DNA from: an uncultured Eubacterium sp.
GTDB lineage: Bacteria > Bacillota > Clostridia > Lachnospirales > Lachnospiraceae
NCBI GenBank assembly: GCA_900548465.1
Contig: URKY01000002.1
Location: 62,001 to 126,000, forward strand
Reading direction: 5' to 3'
Length of the DNA: 64,000 bases
Part shown: positions 44,520-51,717 of the stretch, one piece after another
Numbering within the stretch: the first letter of the stretch is position 1
Layout of the letters: the number at the start of each line of letters is the position of its first letter
The notes under the pieces: generated by a model
Database searches by the model: none
What the model saw: only the letters and a program-made list of their open reading frames with translations
Told to the model about the DNA's origin: nothing
Program-made: the position numbers and the translations under genes

Positions 44520-44899
44520 TTATTCATATCTCAAAGCATCTATAGGATTTAAAGTTTCACATTAGCAATTGCCGTACTTCTGGCTATAAGATTATATGTC
44601 TGAAATACAAAACCTATATTTTTGTTTCTAATCTCTGACAACTGCTTGTCTTTTGCCCTACACACATCGGTTCCATCTAAATAATAATCACCTTTTGTAG
44701 GTTTGTCCAAGGCACCAATTATGTTCATCAAAGTTGATTTACCTGATCCGGATTCTCCTACTACCGAAAGAAATTCTCCCTGCTTAACCTCCAAATCAAT
44801 TCCATGCAATATTTCCAACTCATTGGGTTTTCCAACAAAGAAACTTTTTCTTATATTTTCCAGTTTTATAATATAATCTTTGTTATTTCTTTCCGTCAT
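44520..44899 (-). pseudogene. Internally deleted macB-type efflux gene (ATPase start joined to permease end)
   Basis: The first 116 codons are a normal MacB/LolD-type ABC ATPase start: 'ILHGIDLEVKQGEFLSVVG', Walker A 'GESGSGKST' and Q-loop 'GFVFQTYNLIARSTA', with a good ribosome site (AGAGG). The frame then stops at TAA. Immediately after, in another frame, the DNA reads Leu-Asn-Pro-Ile-Asp-Ala-Leu-Arg-Tyr-Glu-stop, the usual C-terminal end of the FtsX/MacB permease. So the ABC signature, Walker B and nearly all of the permease were lost in one deletion. Upstream lies a truncated membrane-fusion-protein remnant. A terminator remains. Confidence 0.85.
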
Positions 44900-44922
44900 A
44901 AGTCTACCTCTTTCTCCTTGTT

Positions 44923-45153
44923 CTAAATTTTTATGGCTCTTTGTATTAAACTGTTTCCATTTTCTTTAACCGTGATATAACTGTTTCCATCCTTTGACGT
45001 TGTTATTGCATCATAAGGAACTGCATATACATCATCCGCTTCTTTTAAAAGAATACTGCACTTAGCAGTAAGACCTATTTTCAATCTTTCATCATTTGTC
45101 TTTATTTTGATTTTCACTTCATATCCGTCAGATGAACCTGATGAGTTTCCTAA
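44923..45153 (-). pseudogene. C-terminal remnant of a MacA/HlyD-type membrane fusion protein
   Basis: About 76 codons, with no start. The encoded end 'GNSSGSSDGYEVKIKIKT', 'LKIGLTAKCSILLKEADDVYAVPYDAI' and 'DGNSYITVKENGNSLIQRAIKI' is the barrel region of an RND/ABC adaptor, with the typical 'VP.DAI' motif. An in-frame TAA directly precedes the stretch, and the N-terminal coiled coil and lipoyl part are absent. It lies 23 bases upstream of the deleted macB-type gene, so a whole MacA-MacB export operon appears to have decayed. Confidence 0.8.
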
Positions 45154-45194
45154 TTATAGATAATTTTTCCATTGCAAACATAAATATAGGCAGA

Positions 45195-45222
45195 AAAAAA
45201 GAAGCTTAAAAGCTTCTTTCAT
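45195..45222 (-). terminator. Terminator of the SRP RNA gene
   Basis: AAAGAAGCTT-AA-AAGCTTCTTT perfect hairpin with a T7 run on the minus strand, 45 bases downstream of the RNA 3' end. Confidence 0.85.
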
Positions 45223-45264
45223 ATAGAGTGATGTTTTGCAAATTAGCATCATTTATTTTTTTAA

Positions 45265-45527
45265 TCCGTGCGATTTGCTTTGTGAATATCCCATAAGCGT
45301 TACCTTTACAGTTAACTCGGCTTAGGCACCCTCATGTCACACAAAGTTATCTGCTTAGTGCTGCTTCATTCCTGACCTGACACGGTTCACAGGACTTTGT
45401 TGCATAAGACCCAAACGTCAACATCACTTATAAAGGGCAGCCCTACAAAATATCCCCGAGGCAAATCATCACCCCTGCTGTAGCGGTTTGCAGGTACAGG
45501 GCTCCGCTATCTCCCCGGCTGCACGGA
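45265..45527 (-). ncRNA. ffs: Signal recognition particle RNA, large bacterial form
   Basis: On the minus strand the ends CCGTGCAGCC... and ...ATCGCACGG are complementary (5'/3' closing helix). The Alu-domain 5' part 'GGGGAGATAGCGGAGCCCTGTACCTGC' style segment is present, and the universally conserved helix 8 reads GTGTCAGGTCAGG followed by AATGAAGCAGCA, which binds Ffh. The ~263-base length fits the Gram-positive long SRP RNA. It has a strong promoter 55 bases upstream and a terminator downstream. Confidence 0.93.
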
Positions 45528-45582
45528 AATGTTAAAACATATTTAGTTGTGTCACCATCACAGTAATATAGTGACAAAGGGT

Positions 45583-45612
45583 AGTATACCCTAATTTGTT
45601 TTTCTTTGTCAA
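45583..45612 (-). promoter_or_regulatory. Strong sigma-A promoter of the SRP RNA
   Basis: TTGACA, 18 bases, TATACT on the minus strand, directly after the tadA stop. A TGTCAC/GTGACA hairpin lies between promoter and mature RNA, suggesting a 5' leader that is trimmed. Confidence 0.8.
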
Positions 45613-45613
45613 C

Positions 45614-46063
45614 TTAAGATTTTCTAAGTTTTCTAAAAAAGTCTTTTAGTAAACCGCTGCATTCGTCTTTAAGAATGCCTGTTTCGATTTCTACCTGATG
45701 ATTAAACTTATCTACCTGTAGGAGATTCATTATGGAACCTGCACATCCCGCCTTTGGATTCATGCAGCCAATATAAACTTTTTTTATTCGTGCCTGAACA
45801 ATTGCTCCGGCACACATTTGACAGGGTTCAGTTGTTACATACATTTCACAATCATCCAAACGCCAGTCATCTAACTTTTTGCTGGCTTTTTTTATGGCAT
45901 TAAGTTCCGCATGACTCAATGTATTCTTGTCCGTCATTCTTCTGTTATATCCACGTCCAATGACTTTTCCATCATGCACAATTACGCAACCTATTGGGAC
46001 CTCTCCAATACTTGCAGCCTTTTTAGCCTGATTAATTGCCTGACGCATATACTTTTCTTCCAT
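45614..46063 (-). CDS. tadA: tRNA-specific adenosine deaminase
   Basis: It deaminates A34 to inosine in tRNA-Arg(ACG). 149 residues. The zinc site is complete: HAE in 'LSHAELNAIKKA' and PCQMC in 'TTEPCQMCAGAIVQARI'. 'GEVPIGCVIV' and 'NPKAGCAGSIMNLL' are family blocks. I use the ATG at 46063 after TTGGAG; the longer TTG form would place the start inside that site. It is 23 bases downstream of the GH18 lipoprotein gene and just upstream of the SRP RNA promoter, an order often seen in Firmicutes (tadA-ffs-dnaX). Confidence 0.94.
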   Translation of the reverse strand: MEEKYMRQAINQAKKAASIGEVPIGCVIVHDGKVIGRGYNRRMTDKNTLSHAELNAIKKASKKLDDWRLDDCEMYVTTEPCQMCAGAIVQARIKKVYIGCMNPKAGCAGSIMNLLQVDKFNHQVEIETGILKDECSGLLKDFFRKLRKS

Positions 46064-46086
46064 TATATTCTCCAAAAACTTTTTTA

Positions 46087-47871
46087 TTACTTAAGTTCTT
46101 TGTCAATTACTTTCCAAATGCTGTCTTTTTCCTGACCAAGAGCCCAATATGCTGCCCCTGCCAGTTTATACTTTTTGATTAATTCCATTCTTGACTTAAT
46201 GGATGTTTCATCTTCAAGCCATATTGAATAAGTAGTCTTGCCCTTTGAATATGTTACGAAATTCTGACCTGTTTCCTTATCAAATGTAGGCTTTACTCCC
46301 GCCTCTTTATAAGCCTTTTCTGCTGCCTTCATTCCCAATGCTTCACATGACAGGTAATAATTTCCATTTGCAGCATCCTGAATTAATACACCTGAACCAT
46401 CGCTGTGTTCCTGTGGTGTTTCCTTCCATGCTCTTGTGTAGAACGGAATACCGTTAATAATTCTTGATGCATCCTTTGCTTCTGCAATTGTATCTTTTAT
46501 GGATTTTTCTGCGTATGACATAGAAGATACGGAACCTGCCACCTTGCTTCCCGTTGTGTGCTCATCATAATTCATAATCATAATATAATCTGCAATCTTA
46601 AGTTGCTGCTCCCTGTCATAAAATCCACTCCACTCTGCCGGTGCGTAATTATCCACGGACAATACTTTCTTCGCTTTTCTACATGCCACGGAAAGTTCTC
46701 TTAAAAACTGCAAATAATCTCCGCTAATTTCTGAAGTAATATATTCAAAATCAATATTTACCCCGTCCAGTTCATAACTGCTTACATAATACATTATGTT
46801 ATTAACAAATTTCTGTCTTAATTTTGTAGATGTTAAAACTGTCTTTGTAAGCTTCTTATCAGTAAAATCATTTACAAGAGCCCACACCTTAATTCCTTTT
46901 TTATGAGCCTTCTCAACATAATCAAGTTCTGCCAGCGTTGAAAGATTTCCATTTTTGTCTGTCAGAGAGAACCATGTAGGTGAAAGAACATTAATGCCTG
47001 ATGTATTTTTAAGAAGATCATCAATATTTTTATTAGCACTCTGATTATAAATCTGATTCCATGCAAGACTTACTTTTTTGTCCATAAGAACATGTGTGTA
47101 TGTATCATCATCATTCTTATATGAAACTTTTTTAGTATTTTTATTTTCTAAATTCTTCGTTGGAACATAACCGATATAACCGTCTTTTGTTTTTACTTTA
47201 TCCCAGTTTTTTCCTGTTTCAATAACGGTAACCTCTGTGCCCTTTGCTACTGTTTTTACAATAAGATTCTGATAATCCCCTTTAGTTCTCATTTCAATGT
47301 CTTTATCAGTTTTCATTGTAGTTTTTTCACCACTCTGATAACCAAGGCTTATTATTGCCGGTGCAGTCTTTGTAGCCTTTGTTATACTGTAATTTACATC
47401 AACAAATTTCTTAATAAATTTTATATTTAAGTAACACTTATTATTTTCCACCAGATACGGAGTATAATCTATATTCTCTGTTGTCTTCCCTACAATTGTT
47501 TTCTTTCCCTGTTCGGCTGTATATACCGTTGTGGCATCAGTAAAAAGAACTTTATTTTCTTTTTTGTCCCAGTAAAATCTTTTATCTATATTCGACGCTA
47601 CGGTATCAATGTTGATGAAAGCATCAACGTCTTTTAATATGGCATAGTTTTTGCTGTACTCTCTTTCCAAGGCTATTGCTGCAACTGCAGTTCCCACTTT
47701 TGTTGTATAGGAAATGTCTTCATTGTTTTCGTTTTCATATGTCAGTTTCATATACCATTTTAAATCTACTTTTCCGTCATTTGTCTTTATAAATAAATCA
47801 CATCCTGTAAACACTAACAGGGTAGAAATAATTGTAACCGCAATTAATATCTTTTTGTATATTGACTTCAT
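46087..47871 (-). CDS. GH18-family lipoprotein with SH3b domain
   Basis: 594 residues. The signal peptide ends in lipobox 'VFTGC' (Cys24). Residues ~30-175 look like a copper-amine-oxidase-N/stalk-type region, ~185-242 an SH3b wall-binding domain ('EMRTKGDYQNLIVKTVAKGTEV', 'WDKVKTKDGYIGYVP') and ~262-594 a GH18 barrel. The catalytic segment reads DGVNIDFE (369-376), with the acid Glu present and the middle Asp of DxxDxDxE replaced by Asn, as in several YaaH/SleL-like spore or wall glycosidases. It probably acts on peptidoglycan or chitin-like glycans at the cell surface. The ATG follows GAGGAGG. Confidence 0.88.
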   Translation of the reverse strand: MKSIYKKILIAVTIISTLLVFTGCDLFIKTNDGKVDLKWYMKLTYENENNEDISYTTKVGTAVAAIALEREYSKNYAILKDVDAFINIDTVASNIDKRFYWDKKENKVLFTDATTVYTAEQGKKTIVGKTTENIDYTPYLVENNKCYLNIKFIKKFVDVNYSITKATKTAPAIISLGYQSGEKTTMKTDKDIEMRTKGDYQNLIVKTVAKGTEVTVIETGKNWDKVKTKDGYIGYVPTKNLENKNTKKVSYKNDDDTYTHVLMDKKVSLAWNQIYNQSANKNIDDLLKNTSGINVLSPTWFSLTDKNGNLSTLAELDYVEKAHKKGIKVWALVNDFTDKKLTKTVLTSTKLRQKFVNNIMYYVSSYELDGVNIDFEYITSEISGDYLQFLRELSVACRKAKKVLSVDNYAPAEWSGFYDREQQLKIADYIMIMNYDEHTTGSKVAGSVSSMSYAEKSIKDTIAEAKDASRIINGIPFYTRAWKETPQEHSDGSGVLIQDAANGNYYLSCEALGMKAAEKAYKEAGVKPTFDKETGQNFVTYSKGKTTYSIWLEDETSIKSRMELIKKYKLAGAAYWALGQEKDSIWKVIDKELK

Positions 47872-47901
47872 TAGGCTTCCTCCTCATTAAAACTATGTTT
47901 C

Positions 47902-47930
47902 ATAATACCACATTTTTTTTATTCAGCCAA
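47902..47930 (-). promoter_or_regulatory. Sigma-A promoter of the GH18 lipoprotein gene
   Basis: TTGGCT, 17 bases, TATTAT on the minus strand, ~30 bases before the start codon. Confidence 0.65.
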
Positions 47931-48282
47931 TGACAAGAAAGGCTTTTGTGTCATAAAATAAACTATAACACAAAAGCCACGTATTTCTGGGAAAACTCAA
48001 TTGTAATCAGGTAAGTCAAACTATACCCCGTGATATATAAACAATTCAGTTGTTGTTTAACCGCCCCATAAATTGTTCGCTCTTCAATTATAACATAATA
48101 TATAAATGTTGCAATATATTTTTATGTGATTTTTATTTTTTAACAATTTTAAAAATCTTGTAATATTTTGTACACTTTTATCGTATATATATTATATTGT
48201 AATATATTGCTAAGGCAAAAACTTTACACTTCTTAATTAATTGGATATACTATTAGAAGGATTAGATTGTGAGGTGATTTTT
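47931..48282. other. Divergent control region between the GH18 gene and mecA
   Basis: A hairpin GGCTTTTGTGT/ATAACACAAAAGCC-type inverted repeat (about 47941-47979) lies upstream of the GH18 promoter. A smaller one, AACAA-TTCAG-TTGTT, is near 48039-48053. A plus-strand promoter-like pair TTGTAC ... TATTAT occurs near 48168-48195, about 90 bases before mecA. No gene is seen. Confidence 0.45.
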
Positions 48283-49011
48283 ATGAAAATTGAAAAAATA
48301 AATGAAAATCAGATTCGCTGCACCCTAACTAAGGAAGATCTTGCCGACCGTAATATTAAAATAAGCGAATTAGCATACGGCTCGGGTAAAACAAGAGAAC
48401 TCTTTCAGGATATGATGCGTCAAGCCAATGATGATTTTGGATTTGAAGTAAATGATATTCCACTTATGGTAGAAGCTATTCCAATTTCACCGGAAGGCAT
48501 TGTGTTAGTAATTACTAAAGTCAATGACCCCGAAGAAACGGAAAAACATTTATCAAAATTCTTTTCGAAAGAAATTAAAGATAAATTCAAAGATGGGCTT
48601 TTGTCACATTTGGACGATATGGAATTGGAGCTTGATGATTTCGAAGAAATTAACGACCATATTAAGGAACCACAAGGTCAGGTGGCAGAAGCCAACAATG
48701 ATTCGGAAGCCGGTTCATTATTATATAGTATCTATTCATTTAACACTCTAAGCGATGTGATTTCCGTAGCTGAAATTCTCGCTCCATCTTACAAGGGTGA
48801 CAGTTCTGTTTATAAATCTCCATTTGATAACAGATATTACCTTTCATTGTGTGTAGATGGTTCAGAGGAGGGTATTATCAACAGAACCTGCGCAGTTCTC
48901 ACTGAAAACGGCAGACGTGAAACACCAACCTACGTTAAGGAACTATATTTTGCAGAACACTTCGACGAAATAATCGCAGACAATGCCATCGAAAAGTTAG
49001 GCCAATTATAA
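48283..49011 (+). CDS. mecA: MecA-type adaptor protein for ClpC
   Basis: 242 residues from the ATG after GAGGTG; the upstream in-frame extension has no ribosome site. The N-terminal substrate-binding domain 'MKIEKINENQIRCTLTKEDLADRNI' and 'LFQDMMRQANDDFGFEVNDIPLMVEAIP' matches MecA. An acidic linker follows, and the C-terminal ClpC-binding domain reads 'YSFNTLSDVISVAEIL', 'YKSPFDNRYYLSLCV' and 'EHFDEIIADNAIEKL'. It targets proteins (ComK, Spo0A and others in Bacillus) to ClpCP. Monocistronic. A long fold-back repeat lies downstream. Confidence 0.92.
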   Translation: MKIEKINENQIRCTLTKEDLADRNIKISELAYGSGKTRELFQDMMRQANDDFGFEVNDIPLMVEAIPISPEGIVLVITKVNDPEETEKHLSKFFSKEIKDKFKDGLLSHLDDMELELDDFEEINDHIKEPQGQVAEANNDSEAGSLLYSIYSFNTLSDVISVAEILAPSYKGDSSVYKSPFDNRYYLSLCVDGSEEGIINRTCAVLTENGRRETPTYVKELYFAEHFDEIIADNAIEKLGQL

Positions 49012-49056
49012 AATCTGATAACGAAACCTGCCCGGCTTTTTGACGGAGCAGAAACG

Positions 49057-49320
49057 TAAGCACCGCCCGGGAAGTGATTTCTGGAGCGGTGTTTGCATTT
49101 AAATATCATTAGTATTTATATATAAAAAGAGCATCATATATTTTATAGGGAAAAGGTGATTTCCGAATCACTTTTTCAGATGCACTTGGCGCAGAATTTA
49201 TCAGAAATTCTGCGTTAATTGCATCGGTACTATAAAATTGATGCTCTTTTTATATCAATAAATACTAGTTATATTTAAGTTAAAACACCGCTCCAGAAAT
49301 CACTTCCCGGGCGGTGCTTA
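49057..49320. repeat. Fold-back element 3 between convergent mecA and PIG-L genes
   Basis: The outer arms 49057-49094 and 49283-49320 are perfect inverted copies over 38 bases (starting TAAGCACCGCCCGGGAAGTG on the left). Pairing continues inward at ~80% to about 49137 and 49239, ending with AAAAAGAGCATCA against its complement. The interior holds GTGATT-TCCG-AATCAC, an ATTTTATAG/CTATAAAAT pair and the nested hairpin GATGCA...AATT...AATTCTGCG...TGCATC. The core is unrelated to that of elements 1 and 2. The total of ~264 bases is far more than a terminator needs. Confidence 0.88.
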
Positions 49321-49353
49321 TATTTCTTCTTCCGGTAAATAACCGGATATGTT

Positions 49354-50799
49354 TTATTTATAGTCCGTTGCTTTGACCCAATTTTCATATGGTGTCATCT
49401 GTTCCCAGAATGATTTAATTGAACCTTTCTCACCAACGTAGATGTCAAGTAATCCCTGTTTGAAAGTCAACTCTTCATCTGTTATTCTGTTAAGCCCTGC
49501 TGGAACCATTCCTTTTTCATAGAATTTTCCGAAGTACCATAACTTGTTGAATACATTTAATTCAAGACATGCCTTTGTTACTGCCTGATCCGTCTGCTTA
49601 TGCTGTCTGTGTCCTGTTTCTCCTGCAGGACTATGAGAAGCAATTAAGTTCCAGTTTTTATATTTAATAACTTCTAATGCATCCTTATAAGCTGCATCTC
49701 TAACATATGTCCAATTATCTTTATCCCACTTTCCATCCTCTCTAAAGATTACGTCAGGATAATCTAATATAATTCCCTTTGCGCCACTGGCAGCAAGCAT
49801 CTTCTTATATTCAGCCTTTCTGCTGGCAGTATACTGGTTTGTCATACATACTATAAACCATTTTCCTTCTTTTAAATGGGCACCTCCCCATAAAGTTTCA
49901 TCATCAGGATGTGCCACAATCATAAGATTGGTTCTATCATCAATGTCCAGATTATCTAACATTGATTTTGTAATAAATCCTTCTTTTTGTTCAACAATAA
50001 CACATATTGAAACCTGCTCTTTTTTGTCAGTAGTAACTGCCTTTATGTATGCCTGTCCCGGTCTTACTGCCGTAACAACACCAGTTTGACTTACTTTTAC
50101 TATTTTGCTGTCTACTGACTGATATGTATATGGTTTTGAAGGTCTGTTAATGAACTGAAGATGGAGCTGGCTGCTCTGTCCCGTTGTAAGCATAAGTTTT
50201 TTGCCCTCTGAAAATGCTATTCTCGGAATTTCCTCAGCATTAATAACTATTTTTTTAGTCTTTTTTGTTTTTTTGGCAATTGCCTTTATAGTTACTCTTC
50301 CCTGTTTCTTAACCTTTATTTCGCCCTTCTGGTTAATATGAACAATTTTTTTGTTCATACTCTTCCACTTTATTCCTTCATCAGCTTTTTTAGGATTTGT
50401 AACTGCTGTAAGGACATATTTCTGTCCAACATAAAATTTTGTTGTATTAGCTGTTATGTTAATCTTTTTGATATTCGCAAGTACTCTTACTTTGCATTTT
50501 GCTTTTTTAGATGTACCTTTAATCTTTGCAGTAATAACGGCTTTTCCTTTATTCTTTGCAGTAATAACACCATTTTTGTTTACTTTTGCAACTTTTTTAT
50601 TGGATGAAGTAAACACTATCTTTCCTCCGCTATATGCCGGAAGTGTTATATCTGCCTTTAATTCTTTCTTCTGACTTCCATACATAGTAAGATTTTTTGC
50701 ATTAAGTGAAACTCCTTTTGCCTGTACCTTACTGCTTCCCGCTGTAGCAACTGCAACCAGAACAAGTGCAATCATTGCTATCTTTTTAAAGTATTTCAT
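49354..50799 (-). CDS. Secreted protein with bacterial Ig-like (BIG2) repeats and PIG-L deacetylase domain
   Basis: 481 residues with a signal peptide (cleavage near 'KVQAKG', residue ~28). Three BIG2-like beta domains follow at about 30-108, 110-190 and 195-270 ('SSNKKVAKVNKNGVITAKNKGKAVITAK' pattern). The C-terminal ~200 residues are a PIG-L/LmbE-type zinc deacetylase: AHPDDE at 296-301, and 'ASHSPAGETGHRQHKQTDQAV' supplying the third His. It would remove acetyl groups from an extracellular sugar; the substrate is unknown. The ATG follows TTGGAGG. The gene is alone and ends near fold-back element 3. Confidence 0.88.
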   Translation of the reverse strand: MKYFKKIAMIALVLVAVATAGSSKVQAKGVSLNAKNLTMYGSQKKELKADITLPAYSGGKIVFTSSNKKVAKVNKNGVITAKNKGKAVITAKIKGTSKKAKCKVRVLANIKKINITANTTKFYVGQKYVLTAVTNPKKADEGIKWKSMNKKIVHINQKGEIKVKKQGRVTIKAIAKKTKKTKKIVINAEEIPRIAFSEGKKLMLTTGQSSQLHLQFINRPSKPYTYQSVDSKIVKVSQTGVVTAVRPGQAYIKAVTTDKKEQVSICVIVEQKEGFITKSMLDNLDIDDRTNLMIVAHPDDETLWGGAHLKEGKWFIVCMTNQYTASRKAEYKKMLAASGAKGIILDYPDVIFREDGKWDKDNWTYVRDAAYKDALEVIKYKNWNLIASHSPAGETGHRQHKQTDQAVTKACLELNVFNKLWYFGKFYEKGMVPAGLNRITDEELTFKQGLLDIYVGEKGSIKSFWEQMTPYENWVKATDYK

Positions 50800-50934
50800 T
50801 TTTGTCCTCCAATGATTTTAAATTTGCCTTTTCAAGCATCGACCTTAATCATAGTCTTTTTTTTTTGACTTTTCAAGCCCCTTGTCTAAGAAAGATATGT
50901 ATGGCTTATAATGTTTAGTAGCCATGTTTTTATC

Positions 50935-51699
50935 TTATCTCCTGGCTTCATACATCAATATCGCCGTTGCCACGGCAGCATTAAGTGACTCGACTTTTCC
51001 TTCCATTGGAATTTTGATTAACTTATCTGCCATAGCTGATACTTCATCACTTAATCCCTTAGCTTCGTTTCCAATTAAAAGGGCTATATCTTTGCCAAAT
51101 GTGCCTTTTTGATATTCCCTCCCATTAAGATGTGCCGCATATGTTTCGATGCCGTTTTGCTTCATTTTTTTTATTGCATCCTGTACATCAGAAACCACTG
51201 CAACGGGAACCCTGAAAACCGACCCCATTGTAGAGCGAATTACTTTTGGATTATACAGGTCAACAGAATCATTGCTCATCACTATTCCGGTAATTCCTGC
51301 CCCTTCTCCTGTTCTCACAATTGTTCCAAGATTTCCCGGATCCTGAAGTCTGTCCAATACAATAATACAGCTTCTTTCTTTATCTCTTCTTTCGATAATA
51401 TCATCAACGGTAAATTCATTTTGTTTTACAACTGCAAGAATTCCCTGAGGCGTTACGGTGTCTGATATTTTTTTAAAAACACTGTCACTTAACAGAGTAT
51501 AGTCTGTATGAGAAAGCAGTTTTTCATTTTCTTTTTCAAACTTTTCAGATACAAATACACTGACAAGCTTATCCTTTGGAATTTCACGGAACATCTTTAT
51601 TCCTTCAACCACAAACAACTTCTTCTGTTTTCTGACTTTTGCCTTTTCCTTTAGTTGTATAATATTTTTTATCTGTTCATTTGATGTTGACGTAATCAT
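50935..51699 (-). CDS. SpoU/TrmH-family RNA 2'-O-methyltransferase
   Basis: 254 residues: an N-terminal substrate-binding domain ('KAKVRKQKKLFVVEGIKMFREI') and the C-terminal SPOUT knot with its three motifs 'LDRLQDPGNLGTIVRTGEGAG', 'ALLIGNEAKGLSDEV' and 'IPMEGKVESLNAAVATAILMYEA'. It methylates a ribose in rRNA or tRNA with SAM; the exact site is not deducible. The ATG follows GTAGGAG. It lies 18 bases after dnaE, so is probably co-transcribed with it. Confidence 0.9.
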   Translation of the reverse strand: MITSTSNEQIKNIIQLKEKAKVRKQKKLFVVEGIKMFREIPKDKLVSVFVSEKFEKENEKLLSHTDYTLLSDSVFKKISDTVTPQGILAVVKQNEFTVDDIIERRDKERSCIIVLDRLQDPGNLGTIVRTGEGAGITGIVMSNDSVDLYNPKVIRSTMGSVFRVPVAVVSDVQDAIKKMKQNGIETYAAHLNGREYQKGTFGKDIALLIGNEAKGLSDEVSAMADKLIKIPMEGKVESLNAAVATAILMYEARR

Positions 51700-51717
51700 C
51701 TATCTGTTCTCCTACTT

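Noticed and set aside
48016..48046. tRNA-like start GGGGTATAG on the minus strand in the mecA/GH18 gap
   Set aside because: No acceptor, anticodon or T arms can be built around it.
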